Below are positions 33,890-45,119 of a stretch of 64,000 nucleotides of DNA, piece after piece. The translations under genes and the position numbers were made by a program. Each line of letters opens with the position of its first letter. The stretch's first letter is position 1. The stretch is from NCBI GenBank assembly GCA_963678675.1, contig OY783198.1:14817811-14881810 (forward strand), read 5' to 3'. Under the pieces are notes generated by a model. That model was given only the letters and a program-made list of their open reading frames with translations, was not told where the DNA came from and did not search any database. This stretch comes from Xiphydria camelus (lineage: Eukaryota; Arthropoda; Insecta; Hymenoptera; Xiphydriidae).

Positions 33890-35200
33890 AGGGGCTGTAG
33901 GTAACCCTCCGCAAGTCACCTTCGGATGGCAGAGTCCGAGGCTCGTTTATGTTTCTGTTTTGAAAGTGACGGCTCTGACTTTCGAGAAAACATCACAATA
34001 AAATAATTCGCCGACAATTTGTCGTAGGCCGGCCGATCGGCGCCGTGGGAACATAATGCTCGCGGTAGACATATCGAAGATTCACGAAACACTTTGTATT
34101 GTTATTTTTGCCTGTCCGGAAGGGACAATTTCATGGCTCTTTCTCGAAAGTACAGAGAAAGGGGAAAAACGTTCTTACTGGTTTTTTTTTCCGAACATGT
34201 GATAACCAAACAGTCGATGTATATGAACCCGTGCCCTTCGGTGCGCACCCTGAATGCCTCCACCGATAGTCCAGTAAAAATCCTTCTGAAATCGATGTTT
34301 CGAGCCTCAAAGCTGAAAATTTGGTCAAAGGTCCATTTTTGGTAGTTGAAAACAGGGATGAAGTTTAAAAAGTTCTATATCCCCGAGGATTTTTGAAAAA
34401 CAATAAAAACTACCCAAAAAATGGGCTCTACGAAAATAACTCGAAAACTAAGCGAGATATCGAAAAAAGTGTCAAATAAAAGTTGTAGAGCTTAAAATTC
34501 TCTATAAAAAAGGTTTATACAGTTTACCCCCACTCCTCACGGTTTACCCTCTAGAGCCGCGCGAACATTGAAAGTAGAAAAAAAATCATGAAACCTCGAA
34601 AATTTAACATTTTTGAATGCTTTTTGTTTTAAATTGCTTAAGAAATTCTCTACTTTTTAAATAAAATGATGTTTTTTTCCCTCAATTGTTTAAAAACTGC
34701 CAAGTAAAATCAACGATATCTCTCGATATATTGAATGATTTTTCCTTCTTTGTGTTCCATAATTTTGTTAGTTAAATTCCCTGCACATTACACTCCGGTT
34801 ATTCTTCTGTAATTGTCGTAAGTTTTTAAATAAATCCGTTTGGAAAATTGCTTTACAAACCTTGGTGCGTCCGGAGAACCACTGGTGGCCTGCTCCTTCC
34901 CCCCCATGGTGATGGGACCCGAGCCCGCTACCTTTCTGGGTCTCGTTCTCCTCCGTTTAAACTTTCCTAACCTCGGCCGCTTCGCACAGCAAAATATATG
35001 TTATGCACCATCATGTAGCTATATTATAAACAAAGTATTGGATTGTTTCGCCCATAAAGAAAGTAAATAGAAAGTTTTTCAATCATTTTTATTTTGCATA
35101 CTAAAAATAACACCACCGCCGTTTTTTTATATAGATTCAAGCATGTGTGATTAAACTATGACATATAATTTTTACGAGATGATTGGTGTGGTAGGACAAG
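33890..35200. other. no gene recognised
   Basis: The segment 34268-34325 recurs inverted at about 40273-40330, where it breaks the gag gene. A short frame (34840-35070) has no recognised domain. Confidence 0.4.
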
Positions 35201-35224
35201 TCAAAATAAATTAATGAAAATTGA

Positions 35225-35292
35225 ACAACTTTGCTTTCGCCGTTTTTCTAACGTAAGAGATAGCGGAAAACGGTGGAAGCAAAGTTGTACAC
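35225..35292. repeat. 68-bp hairpin
   Basis: CAACTTTGCTTTCGCCGTTT is mirrored by AAACGGTGGAAGCAAAGTTG around a short loop. Confidence 0.6.
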
Positions 35293-35329
35293 CTATTAAT
35301 TCGAATTTTTACTTTACAAAAAAATAATA

Positions 35330-35490
35330 GTATTTATTTACAATGACTTATTACTAATGAGAATACAATTTACTGCACGTGATATATGTACATATAAATC
35401 GAAATTAAATCACATTAAAGGTATTATTTTATGAACTGACACAGAATCTTCGTTTTAATCTTCATCGCTTTCGTGATTTATTGTGGATTG
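35330..35490. repeat. inverted repeat partner of 38090-38258
   Basis: About 160 bp, including the SWIM gene's 3' end, matches 38090-38258 in inverted orientation almost base for base (for example AATTTACTGCACGTGATATA). The distal copy is cut at 38258 by the LTR element. Confidence 0.8.
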
Positions 35491-35771
35491 AATATGTTCT
35501 TTGTGAAATAGTTTCCTTAATGTTTTCGCAGGTTTAATAAGCTTTGTTTGATATCGCGCAAATGAAAAAAATAATAAATAATTGAAGCTATATGGGAACA
35601 ACAACCGACCGTTCTTTTGCCATTTGCGCGCTCGCATGTGTCGATAGAATGTGAGTCGATACAAATGTAACAGTAATTGCAAGACGGTGGAGGTAGCGAC
35701 TTTCTATCCCTGATAAGCCAGGTGTTCCGTCGCGCGTTAAGCGAACGTCTATATCGGTTCTTATTGTTCAT
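35455..35771 (-). pseudogene. SWIM zinc-finger protein fragment, frameshifted
   Basis: Two overlapping minus frames together give NGKRTVGCCSHIASIIYYF, FARYQTKLIKPAKTLRKLF and an acidic end (NHESDED). This is the same module as at 3785-4150. A frameshift lies just after the IIYY stretch (about 35555-35565), and the first Cys of the C-x-C pair reads CER here. A third copy of only the last residues and 3' flank is at about 38095-38258 on the plus strand, so this is a dispersed transposon gene. Confidence 0.6.
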
Positions 35772-35924
35772 TATTATAATTATCGCGATCTATGTAAAGC
35801 ATTAATGTAGAGTTAATCCCGCCATCGGTCGCAATGGTGAATTATTCCGGGATTTTATACTGTTACGATTTCACCGTTCCATTGCGGTCACCGAGACTGC
35901 ACTACGGTGATTAACCCTTTGAAG

Positions 35925-36711
35925 CACACATTTTCCTGATATCCTTATTTTCATAAACATAGTTGCTCTTCAGATTTTTGGGGTCGCTGATTTCAAATTT
36001 GCTATCTGATTTTCAAAATTCCAAATTGTGGATCCAATATGGCGGACCAAATTTATAAAACTGACTCCGATCATGGTGAAAATTGGTATACAAAGGTTTT
36101 TGGACCCAAAGAACTGTTTTCTGAGTTACCACTCATAAGGACCGAATTAGGCGTTCCAATCATCGGAATTCGCTGTCTCAATTTTCAATACTAACAACGA
36201 ATTAGGAATCAAGGACCCCAAAAACCAATGTGCATCGAATTTCACCATGATTAGAGTCAATTTTGATAATTTCGACTCTAATATTGAGTTCGCTACTTTG
36301 AATTTTAAAAATATAATAACACATTTATATAAAGCATCACGAGATACCCATGTGTACCAACTTTTACCAAGATCAGAGTCAACTTCGGTACTTTTGTCCG
36401 CTATATTGGATCCGCTATCTTGACTCTTAAAAATCTAATAGCAAATTCGAAATCAGCGACCCCAAAAACCCATGTATACCAATTCTCATCATGATCGGAG
36501 TCAATTTTACAAATTTGGTCCGCCATGTTGGATCCGCCATTTTGAATTTTGAAAATCTGATAGCAAATTTGAAATCAAGGACCCCAAAAACCTGAAGGGC
36601 AACTATGTTTATGGAAATAAGGTCAGTCAAATAAAGTAATCATCATCATGTTCAAAGAATTATGATGATAATCTAGGTGGCATATTCAATATGCCACCGT
36701 CCTTGTAAGGG
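35925..36711. mobile_element. TTAA-flanked fold-back of the GGTCGCTGAT family
   Basis: TTAA lies at 35921-35924 and 36712-36715, with CCCTT/AAGGG tips. Inner arms (about 35937-36030 and 36520-36630) pair through CATAAACATAGTTG and GGGGTC..TGATTTCAAATTT. Multiple GGATCCAATATGGCGGA words occur in both orientations, as in 5015-5477. Confidence 0.6.
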
Positions 36712-36804
36712 TTAAGGGTTAATCTTAAGACCTTAATCGTAAGTGCTTTATTTAGATCGCGAAGATAATGAACAATAAGAACTGATATAGACGTCCGCTA
36801 TATC

Positions 36805-37055
36805 TACCGTATGTCTGACAGCAAGCGCAACAGGAGCTGTAACCTAAAATTTGACTTCGGCAGTGATTGGAGGGTGCTCAAGTCACTCACAAATAAGAAA
36901 TAATTGACAGCTATCGAGAAATCAGACATTTTGACACTTTTCGCCCTTACGCTGTGCGAGCAGCGTTTATGAGTGACTCGAGCATCCTCCAAACACTGAC
37001 GAAGTCAAATTTTCAGGTCACAGCTCCTGTTGCGCTTGCTGTCAGACATACGGTA
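36805..37055. mobile_element. 251-bp fold-back MITE, tip TACCGTATGTCTGACAGC
   Basis: Positions sum to 73860. Arms of about 100 bp match well through GCAAGCGCAACAGGAGCTGT and GAGTGACTCGAGCATCCTCC. The first 11 bases equal the tip of the elements at 6869-8772 and 9594-9913. Confidence 0.8.
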
Positions 37056-37059
37056 TATA

Positions 37060-37959
37060 TTCTAGTGTATGAAAGGCCCTAACTGTACACCTTTCTCGGA
37101 AAGTAATTACCAGATGAATCGTAATGAGTCGCCTTCCATAATATCCATTACGATGATCGAATTTACGATAATTAATAATTCCGGGAAAGGTTCGCCGAAA
37201 TGTGTACGTATATCGCTCGCCTGGCCACTGCGACCGATGGTGAGATTAGCTTAGATTAGCGCATTATTTAGATTGCGATGATTATGAACGGCATGAACCG
37301 ATATGTAGACGTCCGCTTGTCCACTCAAATTTGTCCACTTTCTCGGAAATGTTAATTACCTCCAGCCAGTCACTTTATTTGGGTGTTTAACTCATTTATG
37401 TATATCAAAGCGCGGAGTATTCCGCGAACCGCGACTGTCTGCTATCACCGAACGCAGAATATTCCGCAAGCCCGCACTTCGCGTTAGCCCGACGTCATTC
37501 CTCCTCCAGTCAATCAGGGTTCATGGCGTCAAGAATATGGCACAATTAGAATAAAACAAAACAAGAATAGAAAGGCATTTTTTTATAAAATTAAACATAT
37601 ATTTAAATATTTAAATATTATGGAGCAATGGGGTTGTATCGATGATACCCCATCAGCATTACTGGTTCGTTTCCTGCACGTACAATCAACCCTCCGCGGT
37701 GATAGAGGTTAGGGGTCAATTAGCCGTTCTTGATACCTACCTGAGTACGGCACGCTAGGTAGGCGCATGATGTGCAAATAGGTTAATGTCTTTTCTGGAT
37801 AACATCTAGGCTTAATCGAGGTTAATTACAGAACGGATCCGAAGAAGCCATCTCCTCCTCCTCCTCCTCCTCCAAGAAAGAAGATATACATATTACACAA
37901 AAATATGCATATTATTATAATATAGAGTTTTTAACTGTAGAGTTTTGTATGTATGTTTG

Positions 37960-38004
<45 letters not shown>

Positions 38005-38089
38005 TGCGTTGTTAAAAGTTAACTGTATCAGTGCTCTATGTGAAAACGTGTAATACCATATACTTTAAAGTTATTACTACAGTCATATA
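37060..38089. other. no gene recognised; two microsatellites
   Basis: Contains a CTC run (about 37851-37873) and TA then GT dinucleotide runs (about 37960-38002). ATTTAGATTGCGATGATTAT-type phrases near 37268 repeat those near 36750 and, inverted, near 35780. Confidence 0.6.
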
Positions 38090-38258
38090 GTCATATTCTA
38101 CCCACAATAAATCACGAAAGCGATGAAGATTAAAACGAAGATTCTGTGTGAGTTCATAAAATAATACCTTTAATGTGATTTAATTTCGATTTATATGTAC
38201 ATATATTACGTGCAGTAAATTGTATTCTCATTAGTAATAAGTCATTGTAAATAAATAC

Positions 38259-38746
38259 TGTAGGATCAGGGAGGAACGCGAGACCCGAGTAACGGCCGGC
38301 GAAACCGTTCCCGGAAAGCGGGAGCCGTTAGGAATGCGAGACCCGAGCGACGGTCGACGAGACCGTTCCCGAAAGGCGGGGACGGTGGAGAATGCGATAG
38401 ACCGAGTAACGGTCGGCGAGACCGTTCTCGGAAGATGGGACCGTAAGGGGTGCGAGGGACTCGAGGAGAGGAAGGCGAGGGGCCTGAGTAGCGGCCAGCG
38501 AGGCCGCTCCTCAGGAACAAGGGATGGACAAGGAAGGGTAGATGAAAGTAGAGAGGGGGTAAGGGAATATAAGCGGAGGATAGGAAGAGGATTCGGGATT
38601 CGAGATTCGAGATCCGAAGTTTAGAGTGCAGATCAGAGATTCCCGACGGTGTGTGAGGTTCACGGGCAACCGAGCCCATGTATATATTTCTGTAAATACA
38701 CGTTCATATCGCCTATACATCCTGTCTCTGTGATTATGATCCCACA
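38259..38746 (+). repeat. 5' LTR, 488 bp
   Basis: Begins TGTAGGATC and ends GATCCCACA, short inverted ends with canonical TG...CA. The interior has repeated CGAGACCGTTC-type phrases (GAGTAACGG, CGGCGAGACC). Confidence 0.75.
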
Positions 38747-38749
38747 AAT

Positions 38750-38767
38750 TGGGGGCTCGTCCGGGAT
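38750..38767 (+). promoter_or_regulatory. primer-binding site complementary to a tRNA-Pro-like 3' end
   Basis: TGGGGGCTCGTCCGGGAT lies 3 bp after the LTR. This 18-mer is the classic proline-tRNA primer-binding sequence. Confidence 0.85.
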
Positions 38768-38825
38768 CATAAGAGCAACAGCGATGTTTTAACGCGGTGT
38801 GACAAAGTTTACGGTGATGACTAAA

Positions 38826-38950
38826 GACGATTAAGACGGTAAAGGCGGTAAAGACGGTAAAGACGGTAAAGACGGTAAAGACGGTAAAGACGGTTAAGAA
38901 GGTAAAGACGGTAAAGGCGGTAAAAACGGTTAAGACGGTTACGACGGTTA
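38826..38950 (+). repeat. 9-bp minisatellite GGTAAAGAC in the leader
   Basis: About a dozen copies of GGTAAAGAC and variants (GGTAAAGGC, GGTTAAGAC) fill the DNA between the primer-binding site and the gag ATG. Confidence 0.85.
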
Positions 38951-38979
38951 CACAGTGATTTTTTGTTCAACGTATCAAA

Positions 38980-40290
38980 ATGCCGGGTTCCGCGGGAAGA
39001 GTTGCGTTCGAGGAGCTAGACGACGACGAGTTGAGGAGTAAACTCCAAGTACTTGGTTTATCGACGAAAGGAACCAAGGCCGCGCTAGTGGAGCGGCTGA
39101 GAAGTCACCCTAGCGAGGACGGCGGATAAGGCGAGCTCAGCGAACGAAGACGACGACGAAGAAGAAGAAAGTGACCACGAAGACGATTTTGACGCTCTGA
39201 ACGTTGGGGAACTGAAAGCTCGGTTACGTGCACTCGAACTCAAGACGACGGGTAAAAAGGCGGCACTAATCGAACGCTTGAGGTCAGCGGAGTCAACGGT
39301 CAAACACGACGAAGGTGGCAAAGGCGACAACAAGAAGAAAAGAAGCGAGGACGATCGAGGAAGTCAGGCGGATAACCTCGGTAAGCTAACACTCAAAGAA
39401 TTGAAATCGCGACTCAACGGATTGGGGCTGAAGACGACGGGCAATAAGGCAGACTTGCTCGTAAGGCTGAGGGAAGCTCTGAACGAAGACGACAAGAAAA
39501 GTTCGGATAGCGAAGACGGCGACGACGACAGCTCAGACGACGATAGCGACAGCGACGATGACGAGAGCATGGATGATGGTGCTCGCGGTAGAAATGCGCG
39601 TGGTGTAAGCCGAAGACACGGTCCGAGTAATGATAGCGAAATGTTCCGCTATTATTACCCACGTTCCACACTGACATTCAAAGATGTCGAAGACGCGTTG
39701 GAAAGATTCAGCGGTGATGGGAGCCAAAACGTTCGACGCTGGTTCTCTACATTCGAAGAAACGGCGGAAATGTGTACGTGGTCAGAAGCGCAGAAAGTAA
39801 TTTATGCTAAGAAATTGCTGGATGGACCCGCAAAATTATTTGCAAACTACGAGTGTCATGCTAAGGAATGGAGTAAGCTAAAGAAACGATTGATCAGGGA
39901 GTTTTCAAAGACTGTAAATAGTAAGCAAGTACACGAACAATTAGCTAGTGTGAGGAAGAAAAGCAACGAAAGCTACGAAACGTATGTTTATCGCGTATTG
40001 GAGATGGCCAGCCACGGCGATATCGAGCTGGACGCAAAACTACAATACACCATCGATGGAATCCAAGACGAGGAGGTGAATAAATCAATTCTATACGGTG
40101 CGGCGACGGTGAAGGAGCTGAGGAAGAAGTTAAAGCAATACGAGACGCAGAAGAAGAACGCAAAGACGACCATGAAGCAGCTCCAGAGAAATGAGAAGAA
40201 CGATAAGACGAAGACACTGAACAACGCACGTGACGATGGAAAGGGTAAACGCTGCTACAACTGTGGCAGCAAGGCAAATTTTCAGCTTTG
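38980..40290 (+). pseudogene. gag polyprotein with three SAP-like motifs, broken
   Basis: ATG 38980 opens a frame ending at 39129. One base shift later the reading continues through 39130-40290. Three SAP-like DNA-binding motifs follow each other: ELRSKLQVLGLSTKGTKAAL, ELKARLRALELKTTGKKAAL and ELKSRLNGLGLKTTGNKADL. Then come an acidic Asp/Ser stretch, a capsid-like region with WFSTFEETAEM and RLIREFSKTV (retrotransposon gag fold), a lysine-rich stretch and a zinc knuckle starting CYNCGSK at 40252. Only the first two Cys of the CCHC remain: from about 40273 the sequence is foreign (inverted copy of 34268-34325) and stops at once. Confidence 0.75.
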
Positions 40291-40339
40291 AGGCTCGAAA
40301 CATCGATTTCAGAAGGATTTTTACTGGACTACGATATCT

Positions 40340-41780
40340 TTTTTTTTATTATGGAGCAGACTCCTACGCCAAAACACCCCTTTCAAGGACCCTTGTCTTT
40401 TTCCTATAGTGAAAACTTTCGAAGCTGTAAATCTCACTTCGTGCGTTGAAATGGATGTAAAAAAATGGAAGCGATATTGTGATTAATTACGATAAGGATG
40501 AAGCAATGGAAACAGAATTTGAAGACTATTAAGGAGGTTCGACTATCAGACGAAAACCAATTTACAGCCCTAATTTTTTTATATGATATACACGAATATT
40601 TTACACAACTAATACGAAAATTTGAGCAATATAGACCATCTATAGACTATAGTTTCTTCGTTATTTTATTCTAAAGTTGACCACTTTTAACATATCGCCT
40701 TATGGGAGACGATTGTACTAAGGTAAGTATATTATCACTGACTCTTTAACACACATTCCGCCAACTTTAGACTTTTTGAAAGACTAGTAATTTGACAGAT
40801 GAAATATTAAGAATTATGTAAAAAATAAGTAAATTAGATTTTACCGTATGTTAGCGTGCCAACCTTACCGACATTTCTGCAGCGATTTTTTCTATATGGT
40901 TGCAACGTAATATTATCATGAAATTCGTTTTTACTTCGCAAACCATTAGCACGCCGTATTAACGGTGAGAGACTTGGCAACACGGCAGCGAAACAGTTGT
41001 AAAGCTGAAAGACCGAACCTTACCTGGCGTCTATTCAAACTGAGCGCGAAATTTGAAAGATTCGGAACGATAAAAAAAATATTGTCCCTAAAATCTTTAT
41101 CCAAGTTGAATGATTGTTGAAACGAAATCATGTCTTTACTTATATAACTCTTTTTCTTTTTTGACAAAATTTGACTTTATACCGGCTTTGCTGCATGCTC
41201 GCGTCATCCGCCATAGCTGGCCACTGTAGTTCACGCGTCACTGCAGCCAATATAAAATATCGCGGAGTACAACGTTGCCAAGAATACAATGAAAATTGCA
41301 ATGCACAATAAAGAATGTTTAAACTATAATCATATATCCATGATACTAAATTACCAATCGAATAACTGTTTTATGTCTTCAGCATTCTCTTTGAGTTGTT
41401 TTTATAGGTTTTTATAGATTATTTGTAATTTTGTATTTTTCTTTAAAATGTTGGACAAAAAGCCTCTGACGACGATTCCGGAGTCATTGACGCTCTAATA
41501 GTTCGCCATAAATTTTCCAGTATTTTATTTACTAATGATTTTCGGCATGAGCGATGCATAAAATGGGTTCATAATTCATTTAATTATTATTCCATAACGT
41601 TTCAGATCGCTGTGAAAACATTTTTTTCAAACACATTTTTGACTCCAAAGAAATAGTCGATCCTCCTTAATATGTATTTCAATCATAGTATTATGTTTTC
41701 CATTTTTTCATACATAATGTACATACATAATTAGCATTGTATTCGTGGGTAGATAATTTTAGAACTGTGGTAACTTTGAA
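40340..41780. other. AT-rich sequence, no gene recognised
   Basis: No coding signature on either strand beyond short random frames. Confidence 0.4.
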
Positions 41781-41789
41781 ACAATGCAA

Positions 41790-42290
41790 GCAGAATTGCT
41801 ACGAACTGCAACGAACTGCCGCGAATCACGCACCGCGCATCGCGCATCACGCATCGCGCATAGTCTGTATGGCTCTGTTTACGAATTGCTACGAACTACA
41901 ACGAACTGCTGCGAACCACGCATCGCGCATCGCGCATCACGCATCGCGCATAGTCTGTAGCGGGCTTGATGCGTGCTTCGCGGGCAGTTCGCGAATAGTG
42001 TGTAGGGACTTGTTGTTCGTTAAAAATCGATTCGTAAACAACATGGTTCGTGTGTTCGCAGTAATTCACTCTTGGAGCCGGTAAATTGACGAATATCAAA
42101 GGCTGCGCATCAACATGAACCGCTGAGTCGCCTAAGTTCGGGCTGCGAATCGTGAACAAATGCATAGTCTGTATGCTCTGTTTGCGAATTGCTACGAACT
42201 AGGTACAACGAACTGGACGAATCACGGATCGCGCATCACGCATCACGAATCGCGAATACATGCAGAGTCTATAGCGAGCTTAAGGAGAGC
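41790..42290. repeat. GATGCG-word element, relative of 33432-33750
   Basis: Contains CGCATCGCGCATCACGCATC arrays, CGAACTGC words, GTGTGTAGGGACTTGTTGTT, ATCGATTCGTAAACAACATG and GAATATCAAAGGCTGCGCAT, all also in 33380-33890. The arrays face both directions, as in a fold-back element. Confidence 0.7.
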
Positions 42291-42355
42291 GAGGTACGGA
42301 GGAACGAGCGCGAGTTGACCCTTTTAATTACGATGATACTTCCCAATAAACACGG

Positions 42356-42980
42356 TTACGTATAATAAACGTATAAAAATGGTTGAAACGTGTGGTTTAA
42401 AAAACGTTTATAACTGGTATATCATTAACGTATATTCTTTGGGCAAATGTCCGCCCCATAAACTAATTTTTAAACGTTTAAATTATTCCATTTAAAAAAC
42501 GTATACAGAAAACGGATAAAATACGTTACGTAAAACAAGTACATGTCATACCAATTTTAAACCGTTTTATATACATATAATGTAGACGTTAATAAATTAG
42601 TTTACGGGGCGGACATTTGCCTATAGAATATACGTTAATCCTATACCGCTTATTGACGTATTTCATACCAGCCGATTAAACTGTACGTCTATTATACATA
42701 TTTATATACGTTTATAAAACGATTTAGAAACGTATAAAATACGTATAATAAACGTATAGTTTAATGTGTATAAAACGGTTTAAAATTGGTATGACATGTA
42801 CCTGTTTTACGTAACGTATTTTATCCGTTTTCTGTATACGTTTTTTAAATGGAATAATTTAAACGTTTAAAAATTAGTTTATGGGGCGGACATTTGCCCA
42901 AAGAATATACCTCAATGCTATACCAGTTATAAACGTTTTTTAAACCACTCGTTTCAACCATTTTTATACGTTCATTATAC
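42356..42980. repeat. about 625-bp fold-back of CGTATA words
   Basis: GTTTATGGGGCGGACATTTG near 42881 mirrors CAAATGTCCGCCCCATAAAC near 42454. Arms of over 200 bp pair, including TAAAAATGGTTGAAACG and its mirror. 42980-43490 carries a further diverged copy. Confidence 0.8.
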
Positions 42981-44298
42981 GTTAATCCTATACCGATTAT
43001 TTACGTATTTTATACCAGTCGATTGAACTGTACGTCCATTATACATATTTCTAAACGTTTATGAAACGCTTTAGAAACGTATAAAAATACATATAATAGG
43101 CGTATGGTTTACATTAGTTACATTAAACTATACTTTTATTATACGTATTGTATACGTTTCTAAATCGTTTTAGAAATGTATAAAAATATGTTTAATAGAT
43201 GTACAGTTAAATCGACTGGTACAAAATACGTCAATAAGCGGTATAGGATTAACGTATATTCTATAGGCAAATGTCCATCCCAAACAACTAATTCATTAAC
43301 GTTTAAATTATACCTATATAAAACGGTTTAAAATTGGTATGACATACATTTGTTTTAATTAACGTATTTTATTCGCATTCTGTATACGTTTTTAAATGGT
43401 ATAATTTAAATGTTGAAAAATTAGTTGATGGGACAGACTTTTACCCAAAGAATATGTGTTAATCCTATACTAGTTATCAACGTTTTTTAAACTAGAAAAT
43501 TAGAAAGTCTTTAAAATATGTTAATAATATATTGTTTATTTGATATTCGCATTACAAAAGACTGTTAGTAGACGGGGGCAGAAGCCCGCACCTAAGGAAT
43601 AAATGTCAGAATGTTTGCCATTTTTTAGAACTTAAATAATGTTTTTGTGTATGTGTGTAGTTAATGTATATTATTACTTTATTCTATAGGTCATAATGAA
43701 AAAAAAAACTATATATAAATTTATTATATCTTAAGTTTCATAATACTTTTTTTACAACACTTTACAATACTGTAGACAATGTTTTTTGGTAACTAGATAT
43801 ACCCCTACATTTTCTATACACTAAAATAAGAAACTACTTGTCAGCAGAACGAAAGCTTAACTAGATGATAGCTATACATATTAATACCGACAACTGCTAC
43901 ATGAAACGTCGGTTACTTTCTTCTAACCTGCGCAGTACAAAAACAGACTCTTACTCCGCAGAGGACTTTTGCCCGCATCTACGCTATCCATCTAGAAACT
44001 ATCAAATCGTATTAGTTTCATAAAATTTAATAATTTCAAATATGTATTTTATACCTTAAACTCACTTTTCATTGATTCCTTGTGTAGTGGATTTTAATCT
44101 ATTTTTGGCGAGTTTCAGCCAGTCTTGAACAGCATTTTTTATAGCTTTCTCGGATGAATGTTTCCCCTTATAGTGAACTTTGGCAGCATCTGTTGAATTA
44201 GAATAATGTAAACTAAGTATTTAAATAATTCAATATTTACATTAATGACATATCGTTTTCTTTCCAAGTTATTAAATAATTGTTCAAGCACTGGTTTA

Positions 44299-44446
44299 GG
44301 GGGCCTTTCAAGTATTACGTCAACAAAATCCGGAAAAGACGCCGCATTCGAGTTGGCCACCGGCTGCTATCCACGCCGGTAACCAAGGAAAACTAAAGTA
44401 TGGTATCTCTCCCGGAATTTGCTGACATAATACTTGAATGGCCCCT
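44299..44446. mobile_element. short MITE, tip GGGGCCTTTCAAGTATTACG
   Basis: The left tip is mirrored by GACATAATACTTGAATGGCC(CC). Arms of about 38 bp enclose a GC-rich centre. A minus-strand frame crossing it is accidental. Confidence 0.7.
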
Positions 44447-44616
44447 ATACATAATTGAAATGATTTTACGGTCATCGGTGCTAACTTCAGGAAAGTATTG
44501 TATAATAACTTTATTAACCAACGATAAAAAGAACTTTTACGTATTGCGAATTTTCAACAAATAAGCTTGTGGTTCCTTTCAAGTATAATCTATACTTGTT
44601 CAGTAATATTAGTTAC

Positions 44617-44978
44617 ATATACGGAGACAGTATGAGAATGGATTGCATACAGGATGGATGACTTGATTCTGCGACATCGGAGACGTGTGAGTGTGAATGA
44701 GAATGCCGATTAGCCCGAGCGCTCACATAAGACCCTTTTTGTCGCACCTCGAACTAGATAAGTTCAAGAAGGACAGAGAATATGTGCGACAGAGAATCTT
44801 ATGTGAGCACCCCGGCGATCTCACTCGCACTCATACGTCTCCTAACTCGGTGAATCGATCTTGAACTAGAAAAATAGAGAATTACGTACGACAGAGAGGC
44901 TCTTATGCGTTCACATAGTGCTCTCGCTCGTACTCACACACTTTCTGTGTAATCTATACTTATACTGTCTCCGTATAT
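44617..44978. mobile_element. fold-back with ATATACGGAGACAGTAT ends around MITE copies
   Basis: Ends 44617-44633 and 44962-44978 are exact mirrors. Inside are one full and one partial copy of the hairpin family at 12992-13197 (CAGGATGGATGACTTGATTC, GTGTGAGTGTGAATGAGA, TCTCACTCGCACTCATACG). Confidence 0.75.
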
Positions 44979-45119
44979 TTTTTCCGCATTATAAAAAGCG
45001 ATTACATACCAAATAATACCTCTCGCAACTTTGTTTTCTTAAACGGCGTCTTATCATTGAGTCCAGCCCAATTGAATTTTTGTGCCAGAAGTGATTTTGA
45101 AAGATAGTTTTCAATTAAT

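Larger units (their letters stand above)
38259..40290 (+). mobile_element. LTR retrotransposon, 5' part only
   Basis: An LTR, a primer-binding site, a leader minisatellite and a gag gene follow in order; protease, reverse transcriptase and 3' LTR are absent. It is inserted in a copy of the repeat at 35330-35490: homology stops exactly at the LTR start. Most likely a Gypsy-group element, judged from the gag zinc knuckle and layout; no pol sequence is left to prove it. Confidence 0.75.
44062..45110 (-). pseudogene. DUF4806-type gene remnant, two exons
   Basis: Exon A (about 45110-45010, minus) reads LLAQKFNWAGLNDKTPFKKT and ends at a GTATGT donor in phase 1. Exon B (44189-44062) follows a CAACAG acceptor in matching phase and reads KHSSEKAIKNAVQDWLKLAK before its stop. 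FNW-G..K..F and WLKLAK-R are the conserved features of DUF4806, a domain common in insect repeat-associated proteins. Exon A has an in-frame stop five codons before its conserved part and no clear acceptor, so the 5' portion is lost. The intron holds two MITEs (44299-44446 and 44617-44978). Confidence 0.5.

Noticed and set aside
33890..34120. Possible LTR end with AATAAA at about 33992 and a GGCGCC motif near 34040
   Set aside because: No TG...CA pair, second LTR or adjacent coding sequence to support it.
39085..40277. Several antisense frames opposite gag
   Set aside because: Serine-rich mirror images of the Asp/Ser-coding stretch on the plus strand.
44139..44360. 73-codon minus-strand frame near the DUF4806 exons
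   Set aside because: Runs through the MITE at 44299-44446 and the predicted intron, and its continuation does not match the exon phase.
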